Assembly (NCBI GenBank): GCA_949373145.1
Contig: CASICI010000001.1
Location: 1 to 64,000 of the forward strand
Direction of reading: 5' to 3'
Origin: an uncultured Phycisphaerales bacterium
Lineage (GTDB): Bacteria; Planctomycetota; Phycisphaerae; Phycisphaerales; SM1A02
Length of the DNA stretch: 64,000 nt
The notes beneath the pieces were generated by a model that was given only the letters and a program-made list of their open reading frames with translations, was not told the DNA's origin and searched no databases. Shown piece by piece: positions 26,430 through 36,114 of the stretch (its first letter is position 1; the number at the start of each line of letters is the position of its first letter). The position numbers were made by a program, and so were the translations under genes.

Positions 26430-27050
26430 TCATTCTCCACAGAGTCGGGCGAGAACCGACCTTGCGGCCTCCTCGTCGACCAGGGGTTCGGGTGAGGTCA
26501 ATCGCATCACCTGAAATCGACCTCGGACGTCGAATCCAAGCGGATCGACGCCCACGAGCCTGGGGTCGTTCAATTCGACGCCATTCCGTTCGAAGCAGGC
26601 TTTCTGCATGCCTTCGACCAGTTCTTCGTTCGCCCAGCGACAGACCGCGGCCTCGCAGCCGGCAAGGCTGTTGGGAATCAGAAGAGCATCTCCGTCGTAG
26701 AACAGACCATCGAGCCTCGCCGCATCGATGTGCATGATCGCCCATCTGACATCATCCGGTTCACCGTGGTAGATCTGCCACCGGTCCGCCAGTTCTCCGT
26801 CCACACCGGTCTCTTCGAACGCCTCCAGGGTGACCATCACGTGGAGCGAGTCCTCCTCTTCATCGGGCATGTGCAGGACGGTGTCCCCCGAAGTCAGCAT
26901 CGCGACCATGACCGGGGCGACGATCCGCCCTTCCTGATCGACCACGATCTTGATGGGGATGACGTTCTCGTCGAAGCGGATCAGTCCCTCGAGGTGGCTG
27001 TGAAGATATTCAAGGACGGTTCGGATGTCCGGATCTATTTCGTTGCTCAT
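26430..27050 (-). CDS. Uncharacterised protein, possible FMN-binding split-barrel/DUF2470-like
   Basis: 206 residues, no signal peptide or membrane helix. The first half (IRFDENVIPIKIVVDQEGRI, TLEAFEETGV) and middle (WQIYHGEPDDVRWAIMHIDA) look like a beta-barrel of the pyridoxamine-phosphate-oxidase or heme-utilisation type. The C-terminal part, VGVDPLGFDVRGRFQVMRLT followed by a helix, is the layout of DUF2470, which is often fused to such barrels. This is pattern recognition only. It is divergent from aroDE, with just 33 bases between the two start codons, so the promoters must overlap the opposing genes or be very compact. Confidence 0.4.
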   Translation of the reverse strand: MSNEIDPDIRTVLEYLHSHLEGLIRFDENVIPIKIVVDQEGRIVAPVMVAMLTSGDTVLHMPDEEEDSLHVMVTLEAFEETGVDGELADRWQIYHGEPDDVRWAIMHIDAARLDGLFYDGDALLIPNSLAGCEAAVCRWANEELVEGMQKACFERNGVELNDPRLVGVDPLGFDVRGRFQVMRLTSPEPLVDEEAARSVLARLCGE

Positions 27051-27083
27051 GGTCGGGGAATGGTAGCGTGCTAGGATCCGTTC

Positions 27084-28754
27084 ATGACACTGATCTGCTG
27101 CCCGATCGCAATTGATTCCCCCTCGGACCTCTCAGAGGCCCTCGCCTGTGCCAATGAGGCCTCGGAACAGGGGGCGCGTCTCATCGAATGGCGCATCGAC
27201 GGTCTGGCGGACGACCCCGATGCCGCTCAGGTGATCGAGGCTCTTCTTGAACAAGGACCGCTTCCCGCGATCATCACTTGTCGTTCATCTCGAGAGGGAG
27301 GGTCCTGGTCCGGTGACGAGACCGATCGCGTCTCCCTGCTCGAACGCATCGGAGTGTCGAAGCATCCACCGCGCTATCTCGATTTCGAACTCGCCGACTA
27401 CCTTCGAAGCGCGAACATCGCTCAGAAGATCGATCTGGTGGTCTCGCACGACCGTCAGGCTCGCGACGTCTCCACCGGACTGATTCTTTCGTCCCATGAT
27501 TTCGATGGTCGCCCTCGGGATCTCACCAGACGGGTCACGGACATGGCCATGCAGTCGTCATGCGCGATCTCCAAGATCGTCTGGTCGGCCCGTTCTCTTC
27601 GAGACAACCTCGAAGCCTTCGACCTTCTGCGTGATCGGGCCAACCCCACCATCGCGCTCTGCATGGGCGAGTTCGGCGGAATGAGCAGGGTGCTTGCGCC
27701 GAAGTTCGGCGGCTTCCTCACTTTCGCCCCCCTGGACGACGACGATGAAACCGCGCCCGGTCAGATCTCAATTCGCACCTTGAAGGAGACCTATCGCTTC
27801 GACGCCATCAAGCCGTCGACGAAGGTCTACGGAATCATCGGATGGCCGGTCGGTGCCTCCTGGAGTCCCTCCGTTCACAACGCCGGCTTCGACGCCATCG
27901 ATCATGACGGGGTGTATCTCAGACTTGCGATCGCTCCGGGGTGGGAGCCCTTCAAGGCGACTCTGGGTGCACTCATCGACCATGACGGTCTCGATTTTTC
28001 CGGAGGCAGTGTGACCATGCCTCACAAGGAACACCTGGTTCGCTTCGTCCGTGAAGCTGGTGGCACTCTTGATTCTGTCAGCGAGCGTTGTGGGGCTGCC
28101 AACACGTTGGTGGTCGGTGAAGACCGCAGCCTTCGTGCCATCAACACCGATGCACCCGCCGCAGTCGGATGCCTGGTCGAGGCCATGGAGATCTCGACCA
28201 GCGAACTGGCTGGACGGCGAGTGATGGTGCTTGGTGCGGGTGGTGTCGCCCGAGCGGTCGTCGCAGGACTGCTCGAACATGGTGCCGAAGTCACGGTCGT
28301 GAATCGAACGCACCAGCGTGCCGTCGAGCTCGTCGAGGATCTCTCCGATGATCGCCTTCATGTCGGCTCGTTCTCCGATCTCGAAACAGGGGGGTTCTCC
28401 GCGCTCGTCAACGCCACGTCCGTCGGGTCTCCGGCGGGCGATCAGCCGGACGCCTCTCCGATCCCCGATGGCTTCTCTCTCGATGCTTCGATCACGGTTC
28501 TGGACACCGTCTATTCCGCGATGCCCACGCCACTGGTGATCGGGGCCATGCAGAATGGATGCCGCACGGCGGCGGGTGGTTCGATGTTTCTGCGTCAGGC
28601 AGAACTGCAATTTGAAATCTGGACGGGTCAGCCCGCACCCGAAGGTGTGATGACCGGGGTTCTTCTGAACTCCGCGCTCGGCTCCTCGGATCGTCCACGA
28701 TCGTCCTGGTGTCGTGATCTCAGGTCTTCGCCGAGTCGTATCCACGCGCCTTGA
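27084..28754 (+). CDS. aroDE: Bifunctional 3-dehydroquinate dehydratase (type I)/shikimate dehydrogenase
   Basis: 556 residues, two shikimate-pathway enzymes in one chain. Residues 1-225 are type I dehydroquinate dehydratase: EWRIDGL, general base His138 in LSSHDFDG and Schiff-base Lys164 in ISKIVWSAR. Residues about 247-530 are shikimate dehydrogenase: GWPVGASWSPSVHN, catalytic Lys315 in TMPHKEHL, GAANTL, the NADP loop VLGAGGVARA, NRTHQRA and NATSVGS. Together they carry dehydroquinate to shikimate. This order is the one known from plants and from Chlamydia, another member of the PVC group. The last 30 residues (rich in Ser/Arg) do not look like either enzyme and overlap the convergent SDR gene. 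aroC lies further right at 36.1 kb, separate. Confidence 0.95.
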   Translation: MTLICCPIAIDSPSDLSEALACANEASEQGARLIEWRIDGLADDPDAAQVIEALLEQGPLPAIITCRSSREGGSWSGDETDRVSLLERIGVSKHPPRYLDFELADYLRSANIAQKIDLVVSHDRQARDVSTGLILSSHDFDGRPRDLTRRVTDMAMQSSCAISKIVWSARSLRDNLEAFDLLRDRANPTIALCMGEFGGMSRVLAPKFGGFLTFAPLDDDDETAPGQISIRTLKETYRFDAIKPSTKVYGIIGWPVGASWSPSVHNAGFDAIDHDGVYLRLAIAPGWEPFKATLGALIDHDGLDFSGGSVTMPHKEHLVRFVREAGGTLDSVSERCGAANTLVVGEDRSLRAINTDAPAAVGCLVEAMEISTSELAGRRVMVLGAGGVARAVVAGLLEHGAEVTVVNRTHQRAVELVEDLSDDRLHVGSFSDLETGGFSALVNATSVGSPAGDQPDASPIPDGFSLDASITVLDTVYSAMPTPLVIGAMQNGCRTAAGGSMFLRQAELQFEIWTGQPAPEGVMTGVLLNSALGSSDRPRSSWCRDLRSSPSRIHAP

Positions 28755-29538
28755 TCGGCTTGGGCGCGATTCCGACCACCCATCTTCGAGGAAGCAGGTG
28801 GCAGAGCGTCTTGATGATGGTATTCACCTTGCCGATGATCACCTGTGGCTTGTCCGCTTCACACGCCCTCCAGGTTTTCGAGACCACACGCTCCGACGTG
28901 CTCCACATCCATTTCGGCATGCGATTCATCGACTCACGATTGCCGAGAACGTCGTGGAATTCAGTCAGGGTGTATCCCGGGCAACTCGCGGTGACGTGGA
29001 CGCCACTGCCTCGGCATTCGAGCCAGGCGCCCCAGGATGCGGAGACCATGAATTTCTTGGCCGCCACGTAGAGACCACCCGCCGATTCCGGTGCGAACGC
29101 CGCAAGCGAAGCGACGTTGATGACCCGCCCGAAATCTCGTTCCCTGCATGCCCGGAAGAACCCGGTGCATCAATTCAAGTTGCCCGAGCATCAGCACCTC
29201 GAGAAAGTCACGTACGTCCGACCACGGCGTCTGCAGGCTGCTCTTCGAAAGCGCGTACCCGGCATTGTTGATCAACACATCGACCACCACGCCCGTGTTC
29301 ATCGACCGCCTGCATGATCCGATCCGTCGCGCCCTCATGCGAGAGGTCCTGTGTCAATGTCATGACCCTCGACGCCATGCTCCGTTCTCATTCGACCGGC
29401 GATCTCCTCCAGGCGATCCTCTCGTCTGGCGATCAGCATCAGGTCGAACCCTCGTTTGGCGAGAAAGTCCGCGAAGGCGGTCCCGATGCCCGCGGACGCA
29501 CCGGTGATCACGGCGAGTTTTCGAGTGGATGCGGTCAC
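28720..29538 (-). CDS. Short-chain dehydrogenase/reductase, frameshifted
   Basis: Read across three frame changes this is a complete classical SDR of about 270 residues. The GTG start at 29538 overlaps the hslU stop codon. Frame 1 gives TGASAGIGTAFADFLAKRGF (cofactor loop) and ARREDRL. After a shift near 29370 it gives TLTQDLSHEGA; after one near 29290, DVLINNAGYALSKSS. After one near 29135-29160, GRVINVASLAAFAPESAGGL and the active-site YVAAKKF, then SCPGYTLTEF. All SDR landmarks (TGxxxGIG, NNAG, Ser, YxxxK) are therefore present in order. Substrate unknown. The breaks sit beside short G runs and look like sequence errors, but true decay cannot be excluded. Confidence 0.8.
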
Positions 29539-30906
29539 AGTACGAATCTACCGAGGTCTTCGTCTTCCAGAACGGTGCGAAGTTTCGAACGAACGAAGTC
29601 TTCATCGATCCGGACCGAATCCTCTCCGCGTCCGACCATTTCAGAGGCATCGAAGGCGAGTTCCTCGAAGACCTGCTCCATGATCGTCATCAGGCGGCGT
29701 GCTCCGATGTTCTCAAGTCGTTCGTTGGCTTCCGCGGCCAGGTCCGCCATCGCGTCGATCGCGGACTCCTCGAATTCGATCGTCATGCCCTCCGTCGAGA
29801 GAAGGGCGACCTGCTGCTCCGTCAGCGAAGCGTGCGGTTCACTCAGGATCCTTCGGAAATCATCTCTGGTGAGTGCTTCCAGTTCGACTCGAATGGGAAA
29901 ACGACCCTGAAGTTCGGGCATGAGGTCGCTGACCTTCGCGGTATGGAACGCGCCCGCGGCGATGAAGAGGATGTTGTCGGTGTTGATGACTCCGTGCTTG
30001 GTGGTCACGGCGCACCCTTCGACGATGGGCAGGAGGTCTCTCTGGACACCCTGTCGACTCACCTCGCCCGAACCGCCTCGTTCGTTGATCGCGATCTTGT
30101 CGATCTCATCGATGAAGACCAGCCCGGACTCCTCCGTGCGCTCGATCGCCCGTTCGACGATTCGATCCTTGTCCACGAGTTTTTCGGTCTCTTCTTCGGT
30201 GAGCAGTTCGATCGCTCTCCTGACCGTGGTCTTTCTGCGGTGTTTGGTCTCTGGAACGAGTTTTTCCAGCATCGAACCGAGTCCGGGGTCCATCTGGTCG
30301 GGACCCGGCGCCACCCATCATCGGAATCGTCGGTTTTTCTCGAACGAGGATCTCGAGCTCCTTGTCGTCGAAGAGGCCCTCGTCCAATTTCTTTCTCATC
30401 CTGTCTCTGACTCGATCATGGGATTCCTGCGAATCAAGGGATGCGGAGGTCTCATCTTCCGGTCGTTCGCCGTTCTGTGAATCACCAATGGCTTCTCCCA
30501 GCAGAAGGGAGACGACTCGATTGCGTGCCGCATGCTCCGCCGCGGGCGCGACCTCGGCCGCGTCCGCGGCCCGAAGCATCTTGATCGCGGCTTCCAGCAG
30601 GTCTCGCACGATCGACTCGACATCACGCCCGACGTATCCGACTTCGGTGAACTTGGTTGCTTCGATCTTGATGAACGGAGCGTCCACCAGCTTGGCGAGG
30701 CGTCGAGCGATTTCGGTCTTGCCAACCCCGGTCGGGCCGATCATGATGATGTTTCGAGGCACGATTTCAGCGGCGATATCCGTCGGCAACTGCATTCTGC
30801 GCCAACGGTTGCGAATCGCGACCGCAACGGCGTGCTTGGCTTTTCGTTGGCCGACGATGTGCTTGTCCAGCGCGGCAACGATGTCTTTCGGGGTTCGGTT
30901 GCTCAT
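29535..30906 (-). CDS. hslU: ATP-dependent protease ATPase subunit HslU, one frameshift
   Basis: Two overlapping frames together give the whole AAA+ unfoldase. The first part (30906 to about 30310) starts [18 protein letters not shown] and holds Walker [10 protein letters not shown] and [15 protein letters not shown] (pore loop). The second (from about 30310 to 29535) holds the Walker B segment [12 protein letters not shown], then [12 protein letters not shown] and the C-terminal tail ending [10 protein letters not shown], the conserved HslV-contacting Leu end. The frames join in the I domain around GGTGGCGCCGGGTCCC (about 30300-30315), where HslU is Met/Gly-rich. One extra or missing base explains it. 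hslV is not next to it: upstream is a divergent beta-barrel gene and downstream an SDR. Confidence 0.93.
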
Positions 30907-31118
30907 GGTCGAAAAGTCACTTTCACGGCTGGGGTGGCACTTGGGCCTACCGACTTGCTGAATTCTGCTTGGGGCTCCATACTCTACCGATCGAGAGGCG
31001 CAACGTACCGCCTTTCGTACCCCTCAGCGGGTCTAATCGAATGACCGGCGGTTTCAGCCATGCGTGTGCAGGCCGACAGCCCGCCTACCCACGTGATACG
31101 GAATCGGAAGACACCTCC

Positions 31119-31971
31119 ATGAATAAGATCACCCTGTGCAGCGCCCTCGCAGTCTGCCTTACGGCACCAGCCGGATTCGCCGACGGAGATTCGGTCCGAG
31201 ACCTTCTCGGCCTCTCCGTCTCCAGCGCCCAGGAGCCTGAAACGCCCATCGGCACCGGCCACGCAAGTGCTGAAGAATCCCCGTTCTATCTTCAGATCAC
31301 GGCTGCCCCGACGATCGCCGGAACCATCAACTTCCAGCAGGGCGTGTCCAACGGATTCGCTTTCAACAACGGCAAGGCCCGGTTCGATGCCGGTGTGGGC
31401 GTCGACCTGACGTTCGGGTATCGAATTCCCGACAGCTACGTCATTCTTCAGGTCTGGACCGGTTTCTTCTGGAACGGGCTCGAGGAATTCAATGCGAATC
31501 TTCCTCCTCAGACAGCGCAACCGATCGCCACCGACCCCTTCTCCTCCGCGGACGGCAACCTCTATCAGATTCCCGTCATGTTCTCACCCGGTCTGGAGTT
31601 CGATCTTCCCGGCGGCTGGCCCTTCCTCAGTGGCGGCATCATTCGTTTCGGTCCTTCCGTCGGTGTCAGCTACAACGATCTTTCGATCAACAACATCATT
31701 GACGACGCTGCGGCTGTGAATGCTCAGTCCTGGAGCATCTCGAACAAGTCATGGGTGTTCTCATACGGTGCTTTCCTCGACATCGAACTGTTCCTGAACC
31801 ACAACATGGCTCTGACCATCGGGTATCAGTTCCTCGCCACCGCGCCCATCGAGTACGGCACGATCGACGGTACTAATCCTGCAGACCGGAGTCACCGTCC
31901 CGGGTGCCGACGTCAAGTCCAACAACACCTACACGAACATCGTTCGCTGTGGTCTCAGCTTCTACTTCTGA
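31119..31971 (+). CDS. Outer-membrane beta-barrel protein, frameshift near the C-terminus
   Basis: Start at the ATG at 31119, followed by a signal peptide (KITLCSALAVCLTAPAGFA). The mature part has alternating aromatic strands typical of a small outer-membrane barrel (FYLQITAAPTIAGTINF, GVDLTFGYRIP, VILQVWTGFFW, SWVFSYGAFLDIELF, ALTIGYQFLA). In the first frame the end is an Arg/His-rich run to 31991. Shifting frame at about 31871-31880 instead gives ILQTGVTVPGADVKSNNTYT and then NIVRCGLSFYF, stopping at 31971. A final Phe after an amphipathic strand is the BAM recognition signal, so the shifted end is surely correct. Cargo or function unknown. A strong terminator follows at 32003. Confidence 0.8.
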
Positions 31972-32002
31972 TTCCACGTTTCGAACGATGACACGATCCT
32001 GA

Positions 32003-32039
32003 ACGGGGCCGGGTACGAATACCCGGCTCCGTTTTTTTT
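32003..32039 (+). terminator. Rho-independent terminator
   Basis: ACGGGGCCGGGTA and TACCCGGCTCCGT make a 13-bp stem (one G-T pair) closed by the CGAA tetraloop, followed by eight T residues. It ends the outer-membrane barrel transcript 31 bases after its stop codon and separates it from the aldehyde dehydrogenase gene. The clearest intrinsic terminator in the window. Confidence 0.95.
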
Positions 32040-32061
32040 AGACACGGCAGCGAGCACACTC

Positions 32062-33592
32062 ATGGACACCACCCCCATTCTTCTGGCAGGCGACTGGATC
32101 TCAAGCGACACCGATGGCCCTGTCTTTCAGGCGTTCAGCCCCGAAAACGGTGAAGCATTGCCGCAACGTTTTCCAATCAGCGCCTGGACCGATCTCGAAG
32201 CGATGGCGACGGCCTCGATCGAGGCCACCCGGGACGCTGGCGACGATCGACCCCGAGCGGATCGGCCGGTTCCTCGAACGGTTCGCCGAATGCATCGAAG
32301 CCGACGCCGATCGTCTCACGAAAATCGCTTCGCTCGAGACGGGCCTCCCTCAGCCGACCCGTCTGGCCGCGGTCGAACTTCCACGAACCACCGATCAACT
32401 TCGTCAGGCCGCACGTGCCGCTCGTGACGTGTCGCCCACCGGTTGGCGCCGTCCCCTGATCGACCACGAGACCAACATCCGCTCCTGCTTCGAACCACTG
32501 GGTGGCGCGGTGCTCGTCATGGGTCCCTGTAATTTCCCGCTCGCATTCAACGGTATTTCCGGAGGTGATTTCGCCGCCGCGATCGCCGCGGGCAATGCGG
32601 TGATCGTCAAAGGTCATCCCGCTCACCCTGAAACCACGCGGTGCCTGGCCGAAGCCGCGAGGATCGCCCTCGAGGACACCGGCATGCCGCCGGCGACCGT
32701 GCAGTGTTTCTTTCATGCGGAGCATGAGGACATCGCACGGCTGATCGAGCACCACGCGATCGCGGCGGTGGGGTTCACCGGAGGAGAACAGGCGGGTCGA
32801 GCGATCAAGTCCGTGGCCGACCGGTCCGGCAAGGTCGTCTCTCTTGAGATGTCCAGTCTGAATCCGGTGGTTCTGCTCCCCAGTGCCGATGAAGACGGTC
32901 TCGAAGCCTTCTCGGAAGCATGGTCGGGCTCGATCCTTCTGGGGTCGGGACAGTTCTGCACCAAACCCGGCGTCTGCTTCGTGATCGACGAGGCCGTCGC
33001 CCAAGAAGTCGCAGAACGAACGGTCTCGCACCTCGCCGGAACGGACTCAAGTCTCCTGCTCACCTCGGGGATCGTCGCGGGTCTCGAGAGCGGCGTACGC
33101 CTGCAACAGGATGCGGGTGCGATTCTCCTGACCGGCGGTCTGCCGGTGGATGAAGCCGGTTGGCGTTTTCAGCCCACCTTGTTGATGACGAATGGAATCG
33201 GCTTCCTGGAAATGCCCGATTCGATGCAGCATGAACTCTTCGGACCCGCCGCACTCATCGTCGCGTGCAAGGACCGCGCCGAACTGCTTGCCTGTCTGCG
33301 ATCCCTGGGTGGACAGTTGACGGGGTGTCTCTGGGGTGATGAGGAAGCCATGCGTGGCGATGTCGCCGTCGATGTCCGTGCCGCTCTGCGACCGAAATGC
33401 GGCCGCCTGCTCGAGAACAAGATGCCCACCGGAGTGGCGGTGGTTGCTTCGATGGTGCACGGGGGTCCGTTTCCCGCGACCTCGCATCCCGGTTTCACGG
33501 CCGTCGGCATGCCAGGAGCGCTTCAGCGCTTCGCCGCCCTTCGTTGCTACGACGGCGTCGATGAATCCCGACTGCCCGCGATTCTCGTCTGA
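32062..33592 (+). CDS. Aldehyde dehydrogenase, 2-oxoglutarate-semialdehyde type, one frameshift
   Basis: About 510 residues after joining two frames near 32231-32240 (ACCCGGGACG). The N-terminus reads LLAGDWISSDTDGPVFQAFSP, then from the second frame ATIDPERIGRFLERFAE. Landmarks are VMGPCNFPLAFN (oxyanion Asn), VKGHPAHPETT, GFTGGEQAGRAI, LEMSSLNPVV (the Glu base) and GSGQFCTKPG with the catalytic Cys. The FCTKPG context and the HPAHP loop are those of the ketoglutarate-semialdehyde dehydrogenase/NADP aldehyde dehydrogenase subfamily. It faces, tail to tail, a DapA-family gene and a hydroxyproline epimerase gene. That set fits the last, third and first steps of hydroxyproline breakdown to 2-oxoglutarate. 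Confidence 0.9.
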
Positions 33593-33612
33593 TCGCCGAC
33601 TTCTGGCGCGGG

Positions 33613-34530
33613 TCAGATCCTGGCGTGGTTCATCTTCGCTTCGGCGATGATCATGAGCGCCCGGTCGCGCAATTCACCTTCGAGTGCCATTCGTGGCATG
33701 CGCAGTCGTTCATTGCCGAGTCCGAATTCGCTCTGACACAGCTTGACGAGATGCACGAATTCAGGAACGGCATCCAATCGAAGCAGAGGCAGAAACCACT
33801 CATAGAGTTCCCGACAGGCGTCGCGATCATCACCACGGGCGAGATCGAAGAGCTTCACGCTTTCGACCGGCAGTGCGTTGACGAGTCCTGCGATCCATCC
33901 ATCCGCACCGGCATCGACGGCTTCGACCACCAGATCGTCTATGCCGGCGAAGATCGCGAGTCGATCACCCAGCAGCCGTCTGAGTTCCGCGATCCTTCGG
34001 ATGTCTCCCGAGGATTCCTTCACCGCATGAAGATTCGCGTGCGCTCCGGCCATTTCAAGCACCTGTTCCGGCACGATGTCCGTGGTGTAGGCGAGTGGAT
34101 TGTTGTAGAGCATGCATGAGAGGGGGGTGGCTTCGATGATCGCCGCGAAGTGGGCCCGGGTCTCTTCCCACCGACCGTCGTAGGCATATGGTGGAAGGAC
34201 CATCAGTCCCCTGCATCCGTTGGCCTCCGCCATTCGAGCCAGTTCGACGGCTTCCGTCGTGGACAGCGCACTGATCGCAGCGACCACCGGCGCACGCCCC
34301 GACAGTTCCTCCGAGAGTCCCGACCAGATGGTGGCCTTCTCCTCGTGGGTGAGCGTGCCACCTTCGCCGAGCGAGCCGGGTGTCACCATCGCGGTCGAGC
34401 CGGCTTCGATCATCTGGCGTGCATGGCGTCTCATGAATGCGATGTCGATGTCACCGGATTCATTGAAGGGGGTGGTGATGGCTGGCATCACGCCGATCCA
34501 GTCGTTGCGTTGCATCAAGACGTTCTCCAC
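33613..34530 (-). CDS. DapA-family lyase/deaminase, probable hydroxyproline-pathway deaminase
   Basis: 305 residues, class I aldolase fold of the dihydrodipicolinate synthase superfamily. Schiff-base Lys171 in LHAVKESSGD and Tyr142 in CMLYNNPLAY are the conserved pair. VTPGSLGEGGTLTHEEK replaces the GTTGE loop of true DapA, which argues against lysine synthesis. Given the neighbouring hydroxyproline epimerase (16 bases upstream, same strand) and the oxoglutarate-semialdehyde dehydrogenase, the likely role is 1-pyrroline-4-hydroxy-2-carboxylate deaminase, producing 2-oxoglutarate semialdehyde. Other pyruvate or oxo-acid substrates are possible; the assignment rests on context. Confidence 0.8.
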   Translation of the reverse strand: MENVLMQRNDWIGVMPAITTPFNESGDIDIAFMRRHARQMIEAGSTAMVTPGSLGEGGTLTHEEKATIWSGLSEELSGRAPVVAAISALSTTEAVELARMAEANGCRGLMVLPPYAYDGRWEETRAHFAAIIEATPLSCMLYNNPLAYTTDIVPEQVLEMAGAHANLHAVKESSGDIRRIAELRRLLGDRLAIFAGIDDLVVEAVDAGADGWIAGLVNALPVESVKLFDLARGDDRDACRELYEWFLPLLRLDAVPEFVHLVKLCQSEFGLGNERLRMPRMALEGELRDRALMIIAEAKMNHARI

Positions 34531-34546
34531 GGTCCGTTCGGACCAG

Positions 34547-35518
34547 TCAGTTTCTCAGTATTCCTTCGACGAAAGGGTCTTCCTCGTCGAAATGCAGTTC
34601 GTTTCGCCCGGTGATCCAGGCACCTCCGCTGATGGTCGGAACCACCGCATCGGGTCGGTCCTTGGCATCGTGGTATCTCCCGATGAAGCGACTGCCGATG
34701 ATCGATTCCTGGACCCACCGTTGTCCGTTGCGCAGCCTTCTGTCCGCGGCAAGGCAGGCGATCTTCGCGCTCAGCCCCGTTCCACAGGGCGAGCGATCGT
34801 ATTCTCCGCCCGGACACAGCACGAAGTTGCGACTGTCACAATCCTCCCGGGTGGGTCGATCGAACAGTTCGATGTGGTCGATCACCTGGAAGCTGCCCTC
34901 CTCGGTCGTCGGATCGACGCCGTGGATCCCGTTTCGTTCGAGCGCTCGACGGATCTCGCCGGCCACCCTGCAGAGTTCGCCCAGCTCCGTCGCGGCGAGG
35001 TCGAGACCGTGATCCTCCACCAGGAAGAACCAGTTCCCTCCCCAGGCGACGTCACCGGTGATGGGGCCCAGCCCCTCGACATCGATCTCGACGTCCTTCT
35101 GGTGCCGGAAACTGACGACATTCTCGACCGAAATCAGTGAATTCTCACCGAGATGCGCGGTGACCGTGCCGACCGGGGTGTCGAGTCGGTGGAGGCCGCG
35201 CGTGATTCTGCCCAGATGTGCCAGCGTCGCGATCACGCCGATGGTCCCGTGGACGCACATGTGAAGCGTGCCCACGTTGTTGAAGAAGATCACACCTGTT
35301 TCCGAGGAAGCGTCATCGGGTTCCACCAGAAGCGCCCCCACGATCGCATCGTGGCCCCTCGGCTCGCCGATGACCGCTCTTCTGAAGTCCTCATGACGCT
35401 TCCGAAAATCAGCCGCTTTTTCGGCGACGCTGTGCCCGTTGAGATGAGGCGCACCCTCGATCACGACTCGAGTGGGTTCCCCTTCGGTGTGGCTGTCGAT
35501 CACGGTGACTGTTTCCAT
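34547..35518 (-). CDS. 4-hydroxyproline 2-epimerase (proline racemase family)
   Basis: 323 residues. Proline racemase superfamily enzymes use two catalytic Cys/Thr positions on facing domains. Here they are Cys88 in LHMCVHGTIG and Cys245 in RSPCGTGLSAK, so a two-base epimerase or racemase is expected rather than a dehydratase (which has Thr in place of a Cys). The start region VIDSHTEGEPTRVVI is typical. The usual MCGHG reads MCVHG, a Gly-to-Val change next to the first Cys, seen in the sequence and of unknown effect. It would convert trans-4-hydroxy-L-proline to the cis-D form. The D-hydroxyproline oxidase step is not encoded in this cluster. Confidence 0.88.
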   Translation of the reverse strand: METVTVIDSHTEGEPTRVVIEGAPHLNGHSVAEKAADFRKRHEDFRRAVIGEPRGHDAIVGALLVEPDDASSETGVIFFNNVGTLHMCVHGTIGVIATLAHLGRITRGLHRLDTPVGTVTAHLGENSLISVENVVSFRHQKDVEIDVEGLGPITGDVAWGGNWFFLVEDHGLDLAATELGELCRVAGEIRRALERNGIHGVDPTTEEGSFQVIDHIELFDRPTREDCDSRNFVLCPGGEYDRSPCGTGLSAKIACLAADRRLRNGQRWVQESIIGSRFIGRYHDAKDRPDAVVPTISGGAWITGRNELHFDEEDPFVEGILRN

Positions 35519-35591
35519 GTGCTGACGGTACCCGACTCCGGCGGGCTTCGCCTGCTCTCTTGCGGTATCCTGATCACAACAGGAGACTCAC

Positions 35592-36086
35592 ATGACGCTT
35601 TCGCTTCCAACCCTCTTCATTCGAGCACTGGTGCTCTCGTCGGTGGCCTTTTGCGTCTCCTGTTCCACGTCCGTGGACAGCCACCAGTCGGCGGTGGAAC
35701 TTCGTGCGGCATCCAATTCCAGGATGAACGACTGGCAGCGACTGGATTACCACGTCGGCGGACTCGATACCTGGGTCGCTCCCGAGCCCACCATCGTCCT
35801 CGATGAGATCGTTTCAGCACGACGTTCGATCGATGATTTCGGACGACCCACGGTGATCCTGACCTTCACCGAAGAGGCTCGAAAGAAGATGACACGACTG
35901 TCCGTCGACCGGACCTCCCGTCCCGTCGCCCTGCTGGTCGATGGCACGATCATCGCCGCGCCCGTTCTGATGCAGGAGGTGAGCGAGACTCTGACCATCT
36001 CCTTCGGGACCAGAGAGAATGCGGCCATCGAAGCCACCGAACTGACGGATCGAATCAACAAGCGTTCGACTTCAGAGACGAAGTGA
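35592..36086 (+). CDS. Lipoprotein with a SecD P1-head-like domain
   Basis: 164 residues. The start has AGGAG 7 bases upstream. The signal peptide ends in AFCVSCSTS, a lipobox-like site placing the acylated Cys near residue 24. The C-terminal half (VILTFTEEARKKMTRLS, then ALLVDGTIIAAPVLMQEVS and TLTISFGTRENAAI) closely follows the P1-head subdomain of SecD/SecDF, where the line LDGxVxSAPxI is the hallmark. None of the SecD membrane helices are present. It is therefore a free-standing periplasmic lipoprotein copy of that subdomain. Its role is unknown. It begins 29 bases before aroC and may be co-transcribed with it. Confidence 0.75.
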   Translation: MTLSLPTLFIRALVLSSVAFCVSCSTSVDSHQSAVELRAASNSRMNDWQRLDYHVGGLDTWVAPEPTIVLDEIVSARRSIDDFGRPTVILTFTEEARKKMTRLSVDRTSRPVALLVDGTIIAAPVLMQEVSETLTISFGTRENAAIEATELTDRINKRSTSETK

Positions 36087-36114
36087 TCAACCGAGACCCG
36101 GGGAGTGCCCGATC

